Shown piece after piece: positions 28,432 to 36,945 of a DNA stretch of 64,000 bases. Location: contig CANKCB010000001.1 of the NCBI GenBank assembly GCA_947480335.1, positions 186,001-250,000 on the forward strand, read 5' to 3'. The notes beneath the pieces were generated by a model that searched no databases, was not told where the DNA came from, and saw only the letters and a list, made by a program, of their open reading frames with translations. The stretch's first letter is position 1, and the number at the start of each line of letters is the position of its first letter. Origin of the DNA: Gammaproteobacteria bacterium (lineage in GTDB: Bacteria > Pseudomonadota > Gammaproteobacteria > Eutrophobiales > Eutrophobiaceae). The translations under genes and the position numbers were made by a program.

Positions 28432-29088
28432 TTATTCCGGTATGCTGCGACTGCTGGATAACCAGCTCATCAACGGTTGTAACTGTTCGCGATCGTGGCT
28501 GGTGCGGGATGGTGTGAACTCATAAATACCCAGCCCCATCTCGGCCGCTTTCACGTAATTCTGGCTGTTTCTCAGCATCGCGATAAACGGCAGTTTTTTG
28601 CCACCGGGTAATTTCATCGAGCTTAAAAACGAATCCAGCTTTTCGGCAGAAAGTGTATCTTCACGCACCCGGTTCGCCACGGTGGCCACCTTGATCTTGC
28701 GTTTGATCAATTCGCGCAACGAATAGAGTTCTTCGATAAAACGTTCCGCTGCCGCGATATCAATGATCGAAGGCATCAACGGCATGATCATGGTTTCACT
28801 GCTGCTGACGAAGCTGGCCAATTTCTTGCCATGCAGTCCGGCAGGCGAATCAATGATCACCAGATCCGTCTGACGAGGCGCATCCAGTTTGCCATCGTGT
28901 ATCGTCGCCTTTCTGATTTCCGGTGCCGAGGCTGGTCGGCGCGACAACCAGTCGAAAGAAGATTGCTGAGGGTCCAGATCCGCTATCGCTACCTTGCGTC
29001 CTTCGCTGGCAAAGTACGCGGCGATATTCGTGGTCAGGGTGCTTTTACCACACCCACCCTTCGGGTTTAAAACGAGGATTCTGCGCAT
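28432..29088 (-). CDS. Orphan ParA-family ATPase
   Basis: A 218-residue deviant-Walker ATPase. ATG 29088 is chosen because of an AGGAG upstream and the usual ParA start. Walker A is NPKGGCGKSTLTTN (about 8-21), the DLDPQQSS motif is near 38-45 and Walker B is LVIIDSPAG near 75-83. No parB lies next to it. Such solitary ParA/MinD-like proteins position cargo or bind DNA. A 27-bp near-palindrome lies 55-81 bases upstream of the start and could be an operator. The gene is convergent with hemY. Confidence 0.9.
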   Translation of the reverse strand: MRRILVLNPKGGCGKSTLTTNIAAYFASEGRKVAIADLDPQQSSFDWLSRRPASAPEIRKATIHDGKLDAPRQTDLVIIDSPAGLHGKKLASFVSSSETMIMPLMPSIIDIAAAERFIEELYSLRELIKRKIKVATVANRVREDTLSAEKLDSFLSSMKLPGGKKLPFIAMLRNSQNYVKAAEMGLGIYEFTPSRTSHDREQLQPLMSWLSSSRSIPE

Positions 29089-29142
29089 GCTGGCTCCTGA
29101 TGGCTGCCGATCTATGCTCACATCTTAATAAGGAACAGGTGT

Positions 29143-29169
29143 TGTCTGTCAAATAGTATTTGACTGACA
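29143..29169. promoter_or_regulatory. 27-bp near-perfect palindrome upstream of parA
   Basis: Arms of 13 bases on either side of a central G (29156): the left arm TGTCTGTCAAATA pairs with the right arm TATTTGACTGACA at 12 of 13 positions. It lies between the lipoprotein gene and the ParA gene. No T-run follows on either strand, so a protein-binding site is likelier than a terminator. Confidence 0.55.
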
Positions 29170-29201
29170 GCAGTCCGGTTACGCGCGGGGCAGGGGGTGG
29201 C

Positions 29202-29675
29202 TCAGTTGGCCGAGCGAACAAAAATCGCGTTTTCGATGCGCTCAAACGCATTGCTGTAAATTGCCGCATCCAGTATCGGTGTGTCCTGTCGATCAGTCTG
29301 GCCGTTCTGGTAGGACTTGTTGCTGCTGGTGACAAAATTCAGCCGCAGGCGGGTCATCTTGCCGATTTGCTCGACAAAGGCCGTTGCGGATGTCTGCGAA
29401 ACGTCGGAATAGCCAAACAGCGCTTTGGTCGCTTCATCGGTTCTGGCCGCACTTTCGGCGGTGATCAGACCTGAATCCTTATCGGCACTTTTCACGATAT
29501 ATCCCAGATCCTGAAACACCGAAATCATGCTCGGGAAAACGATGTCCTTGCCTTCCTCGTATTCACGGGTTTGCATGCTCTGGATTTCAAGCGGGGTCAG
29601 TTCGGGCACGTCCAGTGCGGCGCAACCTGCCAGCAGGAAAACAAATGCAGGGATGATAAGTCTGGCTAAGCGCAT
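29202..29675 (-). CDS. Predicted lipoprotein of unknown function
   Basis: A 157-residue protein with a lipoprotein signal peptide (hydrophobic residues 4-17, lipobox LLAGC with Cys18). An AGGAG precedes the start. The mature part contains FPSMISVFQDLGYIVKSADKDSGLITAESA, a layout seen in small outer-membrane-associated lipoproteins. I do not recognise a named family. It follows a second lipoprotein gene by 12 bases, so the two are probably co-transcribed. Confidence 0.8.
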   Translation of the reverse strand: MRLARLIIPAFVFLLAGCAALDVPELTPLEIQSMQTREYEEGKDIVFPSMISVFQDLGYIVKSADKDSGLITAESAARTDEATKALFGYSDVSQTSATAFVEQIGKMTRLRLNFVTSSNKSYQNGQTDRQDTPILDAAIYSNAFERIENAIFVRSAN

Positions 29676-29687
29676 GTTAAATAACTC

Positions 29688-30089
29688 CTAGAATTCCGAG
29701 GTTCTGCTTCTGAAATCGGTGACGACGTCGTTGCCATCGAACTTGATGATCAGTGTAATCATTCTGGAGCTGGTTTCAAAGCCTGCCGCGGATTTGGACT
29801 GGCCAGCCAGTATGATGGTCCAGTAGCCTTCCTGACTGGAAGACTGGGTTGCCTGGGCTGCCCGTTGGTAGGTCCACACTTCGCGACCAGCACCGTCACG
29901 GGTGGTAATGTTCGGTGCGCCGAATGTTTCCAGCACCTCCGCTTTTGTGGTTTTGCCCACGGCCAGGTTCATTTGCACATTGCCCTGGGTCAGCGTGGAA
30001 TTGCGATCACTGAGCGGGGTTGGCGCGGTTACACACCCAACGAGGCTGGTGCAAAGTGCAACTCCGAGAATGACAGGTAGTATATTCAT
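29688..30089 (-). CDS. SmpA/OmlA (BamE)-like lipoprotein
   Basis: A 133-residue protein with lipobox LVGC (Cys19). The mature domain carries the BamE/SmpA-like signature (VGKTTKAEVLETFGAPNITTRDG, followed by REVWTYQ and a late LIIKFDGNDVVTDF). It is not bamE itself, which normally stands beside fur or ratA, but belongs to the same small fold. It is located with the downstream lipoprotein. Confidence 0.75.
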   Translation of the reverse strand: MNILPVILGVALCTSLVGCVTAPTPLSDRNSTLTQGNVQMNLAVGKTTKAEVLETFGAPNITTRDGAGREVWTYQRAAQATQSSSQEGYWTIILAGQSKSAAGFETSSRMITLIIKFDGNDVVTDFRSRTSEF

Positions 30090-30199
30090 ATTGTTCCGGC
30101 TCCATGTTCTGGGGATTCAGTGTAGCAACTGCTGGTGTACAAATTAAGACCCGTGGCGGTTTTGTATAGTTCCCGGTGGGAAAGTGTCATCAGAGTAGT

Positions 30200-30448
30200 T
30201 TACACATTACTAGTACATCCAGTTGCTTTGACCACTCGTATTGTAGACGCAGGATGTTTTTGTAACATGGCGGCAGGACGAACGGGACGACTCACCAGAT
30301 TGCCATTGCAATTGGGGCATTTGAACTTAAGTATAGTTGTGGCACACGATGAGCAAAATGTGCTCTCGAAAGTACAAATAAAGGCCTCAATGGATTCGGG
30401 TGGTAGATTTTGATTGCAGCATTCACAATTAGGTCTGAGTTCCAGCAC
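30200..30448 (-). CDS. DUF1272 small zinc-ribbon-like protein
   Basis: An 82-residue protein that starts at GTG 30448 behind a strong GGAGGT. It contains LRPNCECCNQNLPPES, CTFESTFCSSCA and CPNCNGNLVSRPVRPA, the eight-cysteine pattern of DUF1272, likely binding zinc. The function is unknown. It stands alone, with about 110-150 bases of unassigned sequence on each side. Confidence 0.85.
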   Translation of the reverse strand: MLELRPNCECCNQNLPPESIEAFICTFESTFCSSCATTILKFKCPNCNGNLVSRPVRPAAMLQKHPASTIRVVKATGCTSNV

Positions 30449-30597
30449 AATAACCTCCGTACAAATAGTGCGATCGGATCATATCGCATTCGTAGTCCGA
30501 TTAAAAATTACTCACCCGGCAAAATATATTGTTACTCCGACCCCAAATATTACGCGGATATCTTCAAAATAAGTGGGTGACCGAGCCATAGATCGGA

Positions 30598-31467
30598 TTA
30601 TTTGCGTGCCTTCAACATTCTGGAGATTACAGGGTTGATGATCAGCTGCATGGCAAAGATCATCTTGCCGGAGGGGACGACGATCGTGTCCGGTGTCGAC
30701 ATGAACGCACCTTCGAGCATTTCTAACAGGTAGCGGAAATCCACGCTCAGTTTGTCCAGATTGCGTACATGGATAACGGTAAAACTTTCGTCGTTGGTTG
30801 GGACTACTTCGGTGGCAAACGGGTTGGAGGAGTCGACCGTCGGCACGCGCTGGAAGTTGATGTCGGTGCGGGAAAACTGCGGGGTGATGTAGTGTACGTA
30901 GTCATGCATGCGATCCAGGATCATGCGGGTCGCATCTTCGGCGGTATAGCCGCGCACTTCCTGATCGCGATGGATTTTTTGCATCCATTCCAGATTGATG
31001 ATCGGTACCACGCCAATCAGCAAATCCACATGGCGGGTGATATTGACCGTGTCGGTGACCAGTCCACCGTGCAGTCCTTCATAAAACAGCAGGTCGGTAT
31101 TTTCCGGCAATGGTTCCCACGGTGTCAGTGAGCCGGCTGGGGAGTTGTGATACACCGCGGTCACTTCATTGTGTACATAATGCCGGCGCTTACCAGTGCC
31201 ATGTTCGGCATATTGCTTGAATAGCGATTCCAGCTCTTCAAACAGGTTTCCTTCCGGGCCGAAATGGGTGATCTGCTTGCCCTGCCTGGCCGACTTTTCG
31301 GTTTCCTTTTCCATTTGCTGGCGATCGTAGCGATGGAAACTGTCGCCTTCGATGATGGCGGCCTGGATGCCCTGTTTACGAAAGATCGATTCGAACGCGG
31401 TTCTGACATTCGAGGTGCCTGCGCCGGAAGAGCCTGTGACGGCGACGACTGGATGTTTTTTTGACAT
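30598..31467 (-). CDS. prk: Phosphoribulokinase, proteobacterial (octameric) type
   Basis: Phosphorylates ribulose 5-phosphate to ribulose 1,5-bisphosphate in the Calvin cycle. The 289-residue length fits class I bacterial PRK. The P-loop GSSGAGTSNV (12-21), EGDSFHRYDR (about 40-49), FYEGLHGG and VPTVDSSNPF are characteristic. No RuBisCO gene lies in the window. It is divergent from msbA across a 182-bp spacer that holds two perfect palindromes. This gene is the main sign that the organism fixes CO2. Confidence 0.96.
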   Translation of the reverse strand: MSKKHPVVAVTGSSGAGTSNVRTAFESIFRKQGIQAAIIEGDSFHRYDRQQMEKETEKSARQGKQITHFGPEGNLFEELESLFKQYAEHGTGKRRHYVHNEVTAVYHNSPAGSLTPWEPLPENTDLLFYEGLHGGLVTDTVNITRHVDLLIGVVPIINLEWMQKIHRDQEVRGYTAEDATRMILDRMHDYVHYITPQFSRTDINFQRVPTVDSSNPFATEVVPTNDESFTVIHVRNLDKLSVDFRYLLEMLEGAFMSTPDTIVVPSGKMIFAMQLIINPVISRMLKARK

Positions 31468-31649
31468 ATCTCGTTATTCCCGTTGCATGCTGGCCTGATC
31501 CTACCAGGGAAGCACTCTCCGTTATGATGCTGGCTTACCACGGACAGTACTGTATAGAAATGATAATATCATACCCTCGTGGTAAAACAGAAAGCCCGGA
31601 AACCGGGTATTTTGATTGATGAATCTGTCGCTGAAAACCGGAAAATGGA
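31468..31649. promoter_or_regulatory. prk / msbA divergent control region with two palindromes
   Basis: It contains ACAGTACTGT at 31544-31553 and ATGATA-A-TATCAT at 31560-31572, both perfect inverted repeats. A short hairpin CCCGG-AAA-CCGGG (31595-31607) is followed by TATTTT. The palindromes are candidate regulator sites for prk or msbA. The hairpin may be a small terminator or leader structure ahead of msbA. Confidence 0.4.
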
Positions 31650-33407
31650 ATGTATAAACTGCTGAATGCAACACCGGAAGATGCCCGCCTTTACCGGCGG
31701 CTGCTCGGCTATGTCGTGCCCTACAGCGCCTGGCTGATTGCCTCGCTGGTGGCGATGTTGGTGATTGCACTGTCCGATGCAGCCAAAGCAGCGTTGTTAA
31801 AACCGATGCTGGACGGTGCATTCATTGCCCGTGATCCGGAGCTGATGACGACGATACCGGTGTACCTGATCCTGCTGTTTATCGTCAGCGGGATTGCGAT
31901 GATCGTGTCCGGGTCGGCGCTGCATTGGGTTGCCAACAAGGTGATTATGGATTTGCGCTCGGAAATGTTTGCGCGTCTGCTGGCCCTACCCAGTGAGTTT
32001 TATGACCAACGTAATTCCGGCAGTCTGGTCTCAAAATTTACCTATGATGTGGCGCAGATTAAGGAAGCCACCACCAGTGCACTGACGGTGATGGTGAAAG
32101 ATTCACTGGTGATCATCGGATTGTTATCGTGGATGGTCTATCTGGACTGGCGCATGACCTTGATCACACTGACCGGTGCACCGCTAATTTTGCTGATCGC
32201 TGTACTAATTCGCCGCAGGCTGCGCGTGATGAGTAACCGTATACAACAAACGATGGGTGACATGACTAGTGTTGTGGATGAATCCATAGGCGCACATCGC
32301 ATCATCAAACTGTTTGCAGGGCAACAATACGAGGCCGAAAAGTTTAAGCGTATTAATAATGCAAACCGGCTGTATACAATGAAATTTGTGAATGCGTCGG
32401 TGGCCAGTGGACCGGCCATTCAGCTGGTGGCCTCGATTGCGTTGGCGGTCATTGTCTATTACGCCACGCATCAGGCAGCCGATGGTCAGCTCAGTGTGGG
32501 GACGTTTGTCTCGTTCTTTGCCGCACTGGTGATGATGCTGGATGCATTGCGGCGTCTGGTAAAAATTAATGAGTTTATTCAGAAAGGGCTTGCGGCCTGT
32601 GACAGTGTGTTTGCACTGATTGATGAACCGTCGGAACGCGACCAGGGTACACAGACGGCGGCAGTGACCGCAGGTGGAATCAGTATTCAGCATCTTGATT
32701 ATTCCTATGATGGTAAAACGCCGGTATTGCAGGACATTTGTATCGATATCAAGCCAGGCGAGACGATTGCCTTGGTTGGCGCGTCCGGTAGTGGCAAGAC
32801 CACGCTGGCGAATCTGATCCCGCGTTTTTACCAACATACCAACGGCACGATACGTATTGACGGCCGGGATACACAGGAGACCACGCTGGCTTCGCTGCGT
32901 GAAGGTATCGCACTGGTCAGTCAGGATATTGTGTTATTCAATGACACGGTCAGGAACAATATTGCCTATGGCCACATGAAACCGGCAACGGATGAGCAGG
33001 TGCGCACAGCGATCAAGGCTGCCCATGCACTGGATTTTATCGAAAAGTTACCGGAGGGTACGCAAACCATACTCGGAGAAAATGGTACCCGTCTGTCTGG
33101 CGGGCAGCGTCAGCGAATTGCTCTGGCCAGAGCATTACTGAAAAACGCACCGATACTGTTACTGGACGAAGCCACTTCGGCGCTGGATGCAGAATCCGAA
33201 CGCAACATCCAGCTGGCACTCGAAGCGATACGCCACAAACATACCTGTTTGATTATTGCGCACCGATTGTCCACGATTGAATCAGCAGATCGGATCATTG
33301 TGCTTGAAGCTGGCAGGATTGTGGAATCCGGCAGCCATGCCGAGCTGATAAAAAACAACGGGCCGTATGCGCGGTTACATCTTAACCGGCAGGTTGGATT
33401 CAATTGA
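31650..33407 (+). CDS. msbA: Lipid A / phospholipid flippase MsbA (ABC exporter)
   Basis: A 585-residue half-transporter. Six membrane helices lie in about 1-320, then an ATPase domain with Walker A GASGSGKTT (about 378), signature LSGGQRQR, Walker B ILLLDEATSALD and switch His in IIAHRLST. MsbA flips core-lipid A across the inner membrane. Length and the lack of substrate-specific domains fit MsbA. lpxK, its usual partner, is not adjacent here. Confidence 0.93.
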   Translation: MYKLLNATPEDARLYRRLLGYVVPYSAWLIASLVAMLVIALSDAAKAALLKPMLDGAFIARDPELMTTIPVYLILLFIVSGIAMIVSGSALHWVANKVIMDLRSEMFARLLALPSEFYDQRNSGSLVSKFTYDVAQIKEATTSALTVMVKDSLVIIGLLSWMVYLDWRMTLITLTGAPLILLIAVLIRRRLRVMSNRIQQTMGDMTSVVDESIGAHRIIKLFAGQQYEAEKFKRINNANRLYTMKFVNASVASGPAIQLVASIALAVIVYYATHQAADGQLSVGTFVSFFAALVMMLDALRRLVKINEFIQKGLAACDSVFALIDEPSERDQGTQTAAVTAGGISIQHLDYSYDGKTPVLQDICIDIKPGETIALVGASGSGKTTLANLIPRFYQHTNGTIRIDGRDTQETTLASLREGIALVSQDIVLFNDTVRNNIAYGHMKPATDEQVRTAIKAAHALDFIEKLPEGTQTILGENGTRLSGGQRQRIALARALLKNAPILLLDEATSALDAESERNIQLALEAIRHKHTCLIIAHRLSTIESADRIIVLEAGRIVESGSHAELIKNNGPYARLHLNRQVGFN

Positions 33408-33459
33408 AAGGTTTGATTGTGCTGGAGTAAAACCGCGTGTGTAGAATGCATGAAGGATA

Positions 33460-33492
33460 ATACATAAGGGCACAGCATGCTGTGCCCCTACA
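33460..33492. repeat. 20-bp perfect palindrome after msbA
   Basis: GGGCACAGCATGCTGTGCCC at 33468-33487 is fully self-complementary, between convergent msbA and the DUF2333 gene. It lacks a T-run, but would form a stable hairpin that could act as a bidirectional terminator or a REP-like repeat. Confidence 0.6.
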
Positions 33493-33521
33493 AATCAGGC
33501 AGTGCTTTTACCTGAAACAAT

Positions 33522-34538
33522 TTATCCCTGCGACAACAGGCTGCGCAAATCGATGATCGCGGCATTGGCCCGGGAAATATATGAGGCCATCACCAGCGAG
33601 TGATTGGCAAACACACCAAACCCGGAGCCGTTCATGATCATCGGACTCCACATTGGCTCCTGTGTCCCTTCCAGTTCGCGAATGATCTGGCGTAAGCTGA
33701 CCAGCGCATTCTTGTTTGCCAGTACATCTTTCAGATCAATTTCTATTGCACGCAAGAAATGGATCAGCGCCCAGGTGGAACCACGGGCTTCATAAAATAC
33801 ATCGTCCAGTTCCAGCCACGGTGTTTTGACAATAATCTGATCGCCACGGGCAGTGGACTGTGAGGCCACCGGATCTCCTTGCAGGTCAGTATTGAATCGT
33901 GGCTGGCCGACACTGGCTGACAGACGTTGTGACAAGCTGCCCAGTCGCTTTTCGACAATTGACAGCCAATCGCGCAGATTGTCAGCGCGCGCATAAAACT
34001 GCGCATCCGGTTCGCGCACGTTGGCCAGACGGTCCAGATAGTTTTTGAGTGAGTCTATCCCCTTGCGGTATTCACTTTCGCTCGAAGGTAACAGCCAGGA
34101 CTCGGTGTCGTAGTGAAAATACGGATCGGCAAATGACAGATCGATGTCTTCGGTAGACTGGGTCTGTGAGCGGCTGAAATCATTACGCAGCGCTCTTGCC
34201 AGATCGCGCATCTGCGTAACCACACCAAACTCCCAGCTCGGCAGGTTATCCATGAATACACCAGGTGGCATGATGTCGTTGCTTAGAAAACCACCGGGTT
34301 TGTCCAGCAAGGTTTCGGCAACCCTGATCAGCGTGGCCGTGGTGACATAACCGGTAACCGGCTTGACCGTTGATCCTGACATTATTTTTGCAGATTCTGC
34401 TGCATCAAACAGGACGGGTTCACGGCCCCAGTAAAACATCAGCACGATGTTTCCAAGTAAATAGACGGCAAGCAGGCCGAACAGCAGTTTGGCCAACAGG
34501 CCCCTGTTGTTTTCAGCCTCCGGGTTGTTGAAGATCAT
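33522..34538 (-). CDS. DUF2333 inner membrane protein
   Basis: A 338-residue protein with one N-terminal membrane helix (about 17-37) and a large periplasmic domain of the DUF2333 family (LLDKPGGFLSNDIMPPGVFMDN near 78, then NDFSRSQTQS and the FHYDTESWLLPSSESEY block). It is common in Pseudomonas and relatives, with unknown function. It probably stands as a single gene between msbA and a universal stress gene. Confidence 0.9.
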   Translation of the reverse strand: MIFNNPEAENNRGLLAKLLFGLLAVYLLGNIVLMFYWGREPVLFDAAESAKIMSGSTVKPVTGYVTTATLIRVAETLLDKPGGFLSNDIMPPGVFMDNLPSWEFGVVTQMRDLARALRNDFSRSQTQSTEDIDLSFADPYFHYDTESWLLPSSESEYRKGIDSLKNYLDRLANVREPDAQFYARADNLRDWLSIVEKRLGSLSQRLSASVGQPRFNTDLQGDPVASQSTARGDQIIVKTPWLELDDVFYEARGSTWALIHFLRAIEIDLKDVLANKNALVSLRQIIRELEGTQEPMWSPMIMNGSGFGVFANHSLVMASYISRANAAIIDLRSLLSQG

Positions 34539-34636
34539 CGCGTTACGACTCCCTGGAAGAGATAGGCTTGATAATGAATCAGTATAGCAAATCCCGGCAT
34601 TGTGCCAGGCCCGATAAATTCAGTTGAGCCAGTGAA

Positions 34637-35089
34637 TTATTCGCTACGTACACACAGCACAGGGATTTCAGAATTTCTTAGAATGCTTTCTGCGACACTG
34701 CCTAGCAGCAAATGTTTGAGCCCTGTCCGGCCATGTGTGCCGACGATGATCATATCTGCACCAACTTCGCGTGCCCGGGTATTGATATCCATAGCCGGTT
34801 CGCCGGAATACAAATGAAAGGCAACATCATCATCGGTGGTCGTATGTTGTTTGACAAATTGTTCGAGCTTTTTACCGGCTTCGGCCAGATCGCTCTGGTG
34901 CAATTCCTCAATGTAGGCGGCTTCGGTTTCCATGCCTTCCATATCAATGCCTATCATGCGGATGGGTACGAAATGGACAACATCCAGACCGGCATTTAGT
35001 CGTGTGCCCAGATCCCGAGCCACCTGTAATGCACGGATTGATTGATCGGTGAAATCGACAGCAACTAGCAAACGTTTGTAGTGAGCCAT
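34637..35089 (-). CDS. Universal stress protein, UspA family
   Basis: A 150-residue single Usp domain: ILVAVDFTDQS-like start (LLVAVDFTDQSIRALQVA) and the ATP-binding signature G-x2-G-x9-G-S (GTHGRTGLKHLLLGSVAES at about 118-136). Such proteins bind ATP and are induced under stress; the specific role is unknown. The gene stands alone. Confidence 0.92.
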   Translation of the reverse strand: MAHYKRLLVAVDFTDQSIRALQVARDLGTRLNAGLDVVHFVPIRMIGIDMEGMETEAAYIEELHQSDLAEAGKKLEQFVKQHTTTDDDVAFHLYSGEPAMDINTRAREVGADMIIVGTHGRTGLKHLLLGSVAESILRNSEIPVLCVRSE

Positions 35090-35387
35090 GATCCTGTACC
35101 TGTATGAGAAGTAATTTTTATATAGTATCGCTCAATCATGACAAGTCTACTTGATCTTGATCAATTCATTCACGACTGGTACGGCAAGGAGGCAAGATAG
35201 CTATAAAAATCAGTTTCTTACAGTTTGGATGTTACAGCCGTCAGGTTCCGAACCCTTTGCTTCTGAATACAAAAAATACCGCGCCCAGCAAAGAAAGGGC
35301 TGCCCAGAGAAAATCAGGCAAAGGGAACGAAAGTGCTGCTGATGGATCATAGCAGGATTGTGACAGGAAGCGCGTTCATTGAAGTGT
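35090..35387. other. Intergenic region, possible gene decay, no gene supported
   Basis: About 300 bases between the Usp gene and cysQ. A 20-codon plus-strand frame (35138-35200, MTSLLDLDQFIHDWYGKEAR) lacks a ribosome site. On the minus strand a frame ending at 35241 reads FPLPDFLWAALSLLGAVFF, then VFRSKGFGT. This has the shape of a C-terminal sorting tail or a lone membrane helix, but has no ATG/GTG start. I do not support either as a gene. Confidence 0.4.
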
Positions 35388-36218
35388 TCAGATGAATTTT
35401 GCCAGGCGGGTTTGCCAGTCAAATTGCCTGTCTGCAATGACAAGAAAATCAGGGTTTAGTAACGATTCCTTGGTATTGTAAAGCAAGGGTCTAAACTGCA
35501 TATCGGTGACCTTGCCACCAGCCCGCTCAACGATACATTGTGCCGCGGCTGTATCCCATTCAGAGGTAGGGCCAAACCGCGGATAAATATCGATGCTGCC
35601 TTCTGCTACCAGACAATGTTTCAATGAACTGCCGACGATTACAGTTTGGGTGTTCGGGCCTAGAGATTCGAAGAACTGTTTCTGTACCTCGCTGCCATGG
35701 GAACGACTGCCTGCTACGATAATCTGGTCAGCTACAGTCCTGCGTGTACTTATCGCTAGTGGGGATGCTCTGCCGATTATCCGGAATGCGCCTGTATCAC
35801 GGCTGGCATAATATCCCGTGTCTGTGGTTGGCACATACACGACACCAAGTACCGGTTGATGATTCATTATCAGGGCAATATTCACCGTGAATTCGCCATT
35901 ACGTTTGATAAATTCACGTGTGCCGTCGAGCGGGTCCACCAGCCAGTAACAGTCCCAGGTTTTTCGTTGCGGCCAGGGAATGGAGGCAGACTCTTCTGAT
36001 AGAATGGGCAAGTGTGGTGTTAACTTGGCCAGATCCCGGCAGATTATGCGGTGTGCGGCCAGATCAGCGGCAGTTAACGGCGAAGCGTCATCCTTGTGTT
36101 CGATGACGAAACTGGAAGTGTAGACTTCCAGTATTGCCAGTGCTGCATCACGCGCAATGGTCAGGACTGGTTGCAACAATTGTTCAGGTGTGAGATGAGA
36201 GTTCAGGGTGTTTTCCAT
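35388..36218 (-). CDS. cysQ: 3'(2'),5'-bisphosphate nucleotidase CysQ
   Basis: Removes phosphate from PAP (and possibly PAPS), preventing toxicity from sulfate assimilation. The 276-residue inositol-monophosphatase-fold protein has the metal motifs LSEESAS (about 75-81), WLVDPLDGTREFIKRNGEFTV (about 93-113, with catalytic Asp-Pro-Leu-Asp-Gly-Thr) and WDTAAAQCIVERAGG near 225. It is divergent from the HAD nucleotidase gene. Confidence 0.95.
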   Translation of the reverse strand: MENTLNSHLTPEQLLQPVLTIARDAALAILEVYTSSFVIEHKDDASPLTAADLAAHRIICRDLAKLTPHLPILSEESASIPWPQRKTWDCYWLVDPLDGTREFIKRNGEFTVNIALIMNHQPVLGVVYVPTTDTGYYASRDTGAFRIIGRASPLAISTRRTVADQIIVAGSRSHGSEVQKQFFESLGPNTQTVIVGSSLKHCLVAEGSIDIYPRFGPTSEWDTAAAQCIVERAGGKVTDMQFRPLLYNTKESLLNPDFLVIADRQFDWQTRLAKFI

Positions 36219-36259
36219 AAATCTATCAGGTAACAGGTCATGAACAGGGTAACACGATT

Positions 36260-36910
36260 GTGATTATTTGGGATCATATCGATACTGTCTTGCTGGACAT
36301 GGACGGCACCTTGCTGGATTTGCATTTTGATAATTACTTCTGGTCAGAGTATTTGCCCTTGAAGTGGGGTGAATTGAACCAGCTGGACACAGCGAGTGCA
36401 AAGCGCCATTTGTATGCACAATTAAACGAAAGGGAAGGAACGCTCGCCTGGTATTCACTCGACTTCTGGTCCGAGCACCTGGGAGTGGATATCCTGACCA
36501 TGAAGGAGGATATCCGGCATCTTATTCAGGAGCGTCCTGTGGCGCTAGAGTTTCTACAGTTTCTGGCCGCCACCGGCAAGACCATGGCACTGGTGACCAA
36601 TGCGCATCAGGGATTGATTGAGATGAAGTTTGAATCCACAGCATTGGGGCAACATTTTGAACATGTCTTCTGCGCCCACCAGTTGGGGTATCCGAAAGAA
36701 GATGTGCGCTTCTGGGATGAGCTGCGTGCTTTGTTTCCTTTTGATCCCGAGCGGACATTGTTGATCGATGATAATCAGGCAGTGTTACATTCTGCAAAAA
36801 ACTGGGGCATACGTCACTTACTCACGATTGCTCAGCCAGATAGTCGTCAGCCGGCCAGAGAAAACGGTGATTTTACTGCGATTGAATCCTTTCTGGATTT
36901 AACGAACTAA
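36260..36910 (+). CDS. yrfG: HAD-family GMP/IMP nucleotidase (YrfG-like)
   Basis: A 216-residue haloacid-dehalogenase hydrolase starting at GTG 36260. Motif I is VLLDMDGTLLDLHFDNYFW, motif II is ALVTNAHQ and motifs III/IV are LGYPKEDVRFW and LLIDDN. The FDNYFWSEYLP and GTLAWYSLDFWS blocks are typical of YrfG, which dephosphorylates purine nucleoside monophosphates. It is divergent from cysQ, a neighbour pair that recurs in gammaproteobacteria. Confidence 0.9.
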   Translation: MIIWDHIDTVLLDMDGTLLDLHFDNYFWSEYLPLKWGELNQLDTASAKRHLYAQLNEREGTLAWYSLDFWSEHLGVDILTMKEDIRHLIQERPVALEFLQFLAATGKTMALVTNAHQGLIEMKFESTALGQHFEHVFCAHQLGYPKEDVRFWDELRALFPFDPERTLLIDDNQAVLHSAKNWGIRHLLTIAQPDSRQPARENGDFTAIESFLDLTN

Positions 36911-36945
36911 CGAAGGTGAGGTGTTGAAGTGTGTGGTGTGCTTCT

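Noticed and set aside
32205-32837. Long antisense open frame over msbA
   Set aside because: Composition is that of a shadow frame, and msbA itself is strongly supported.
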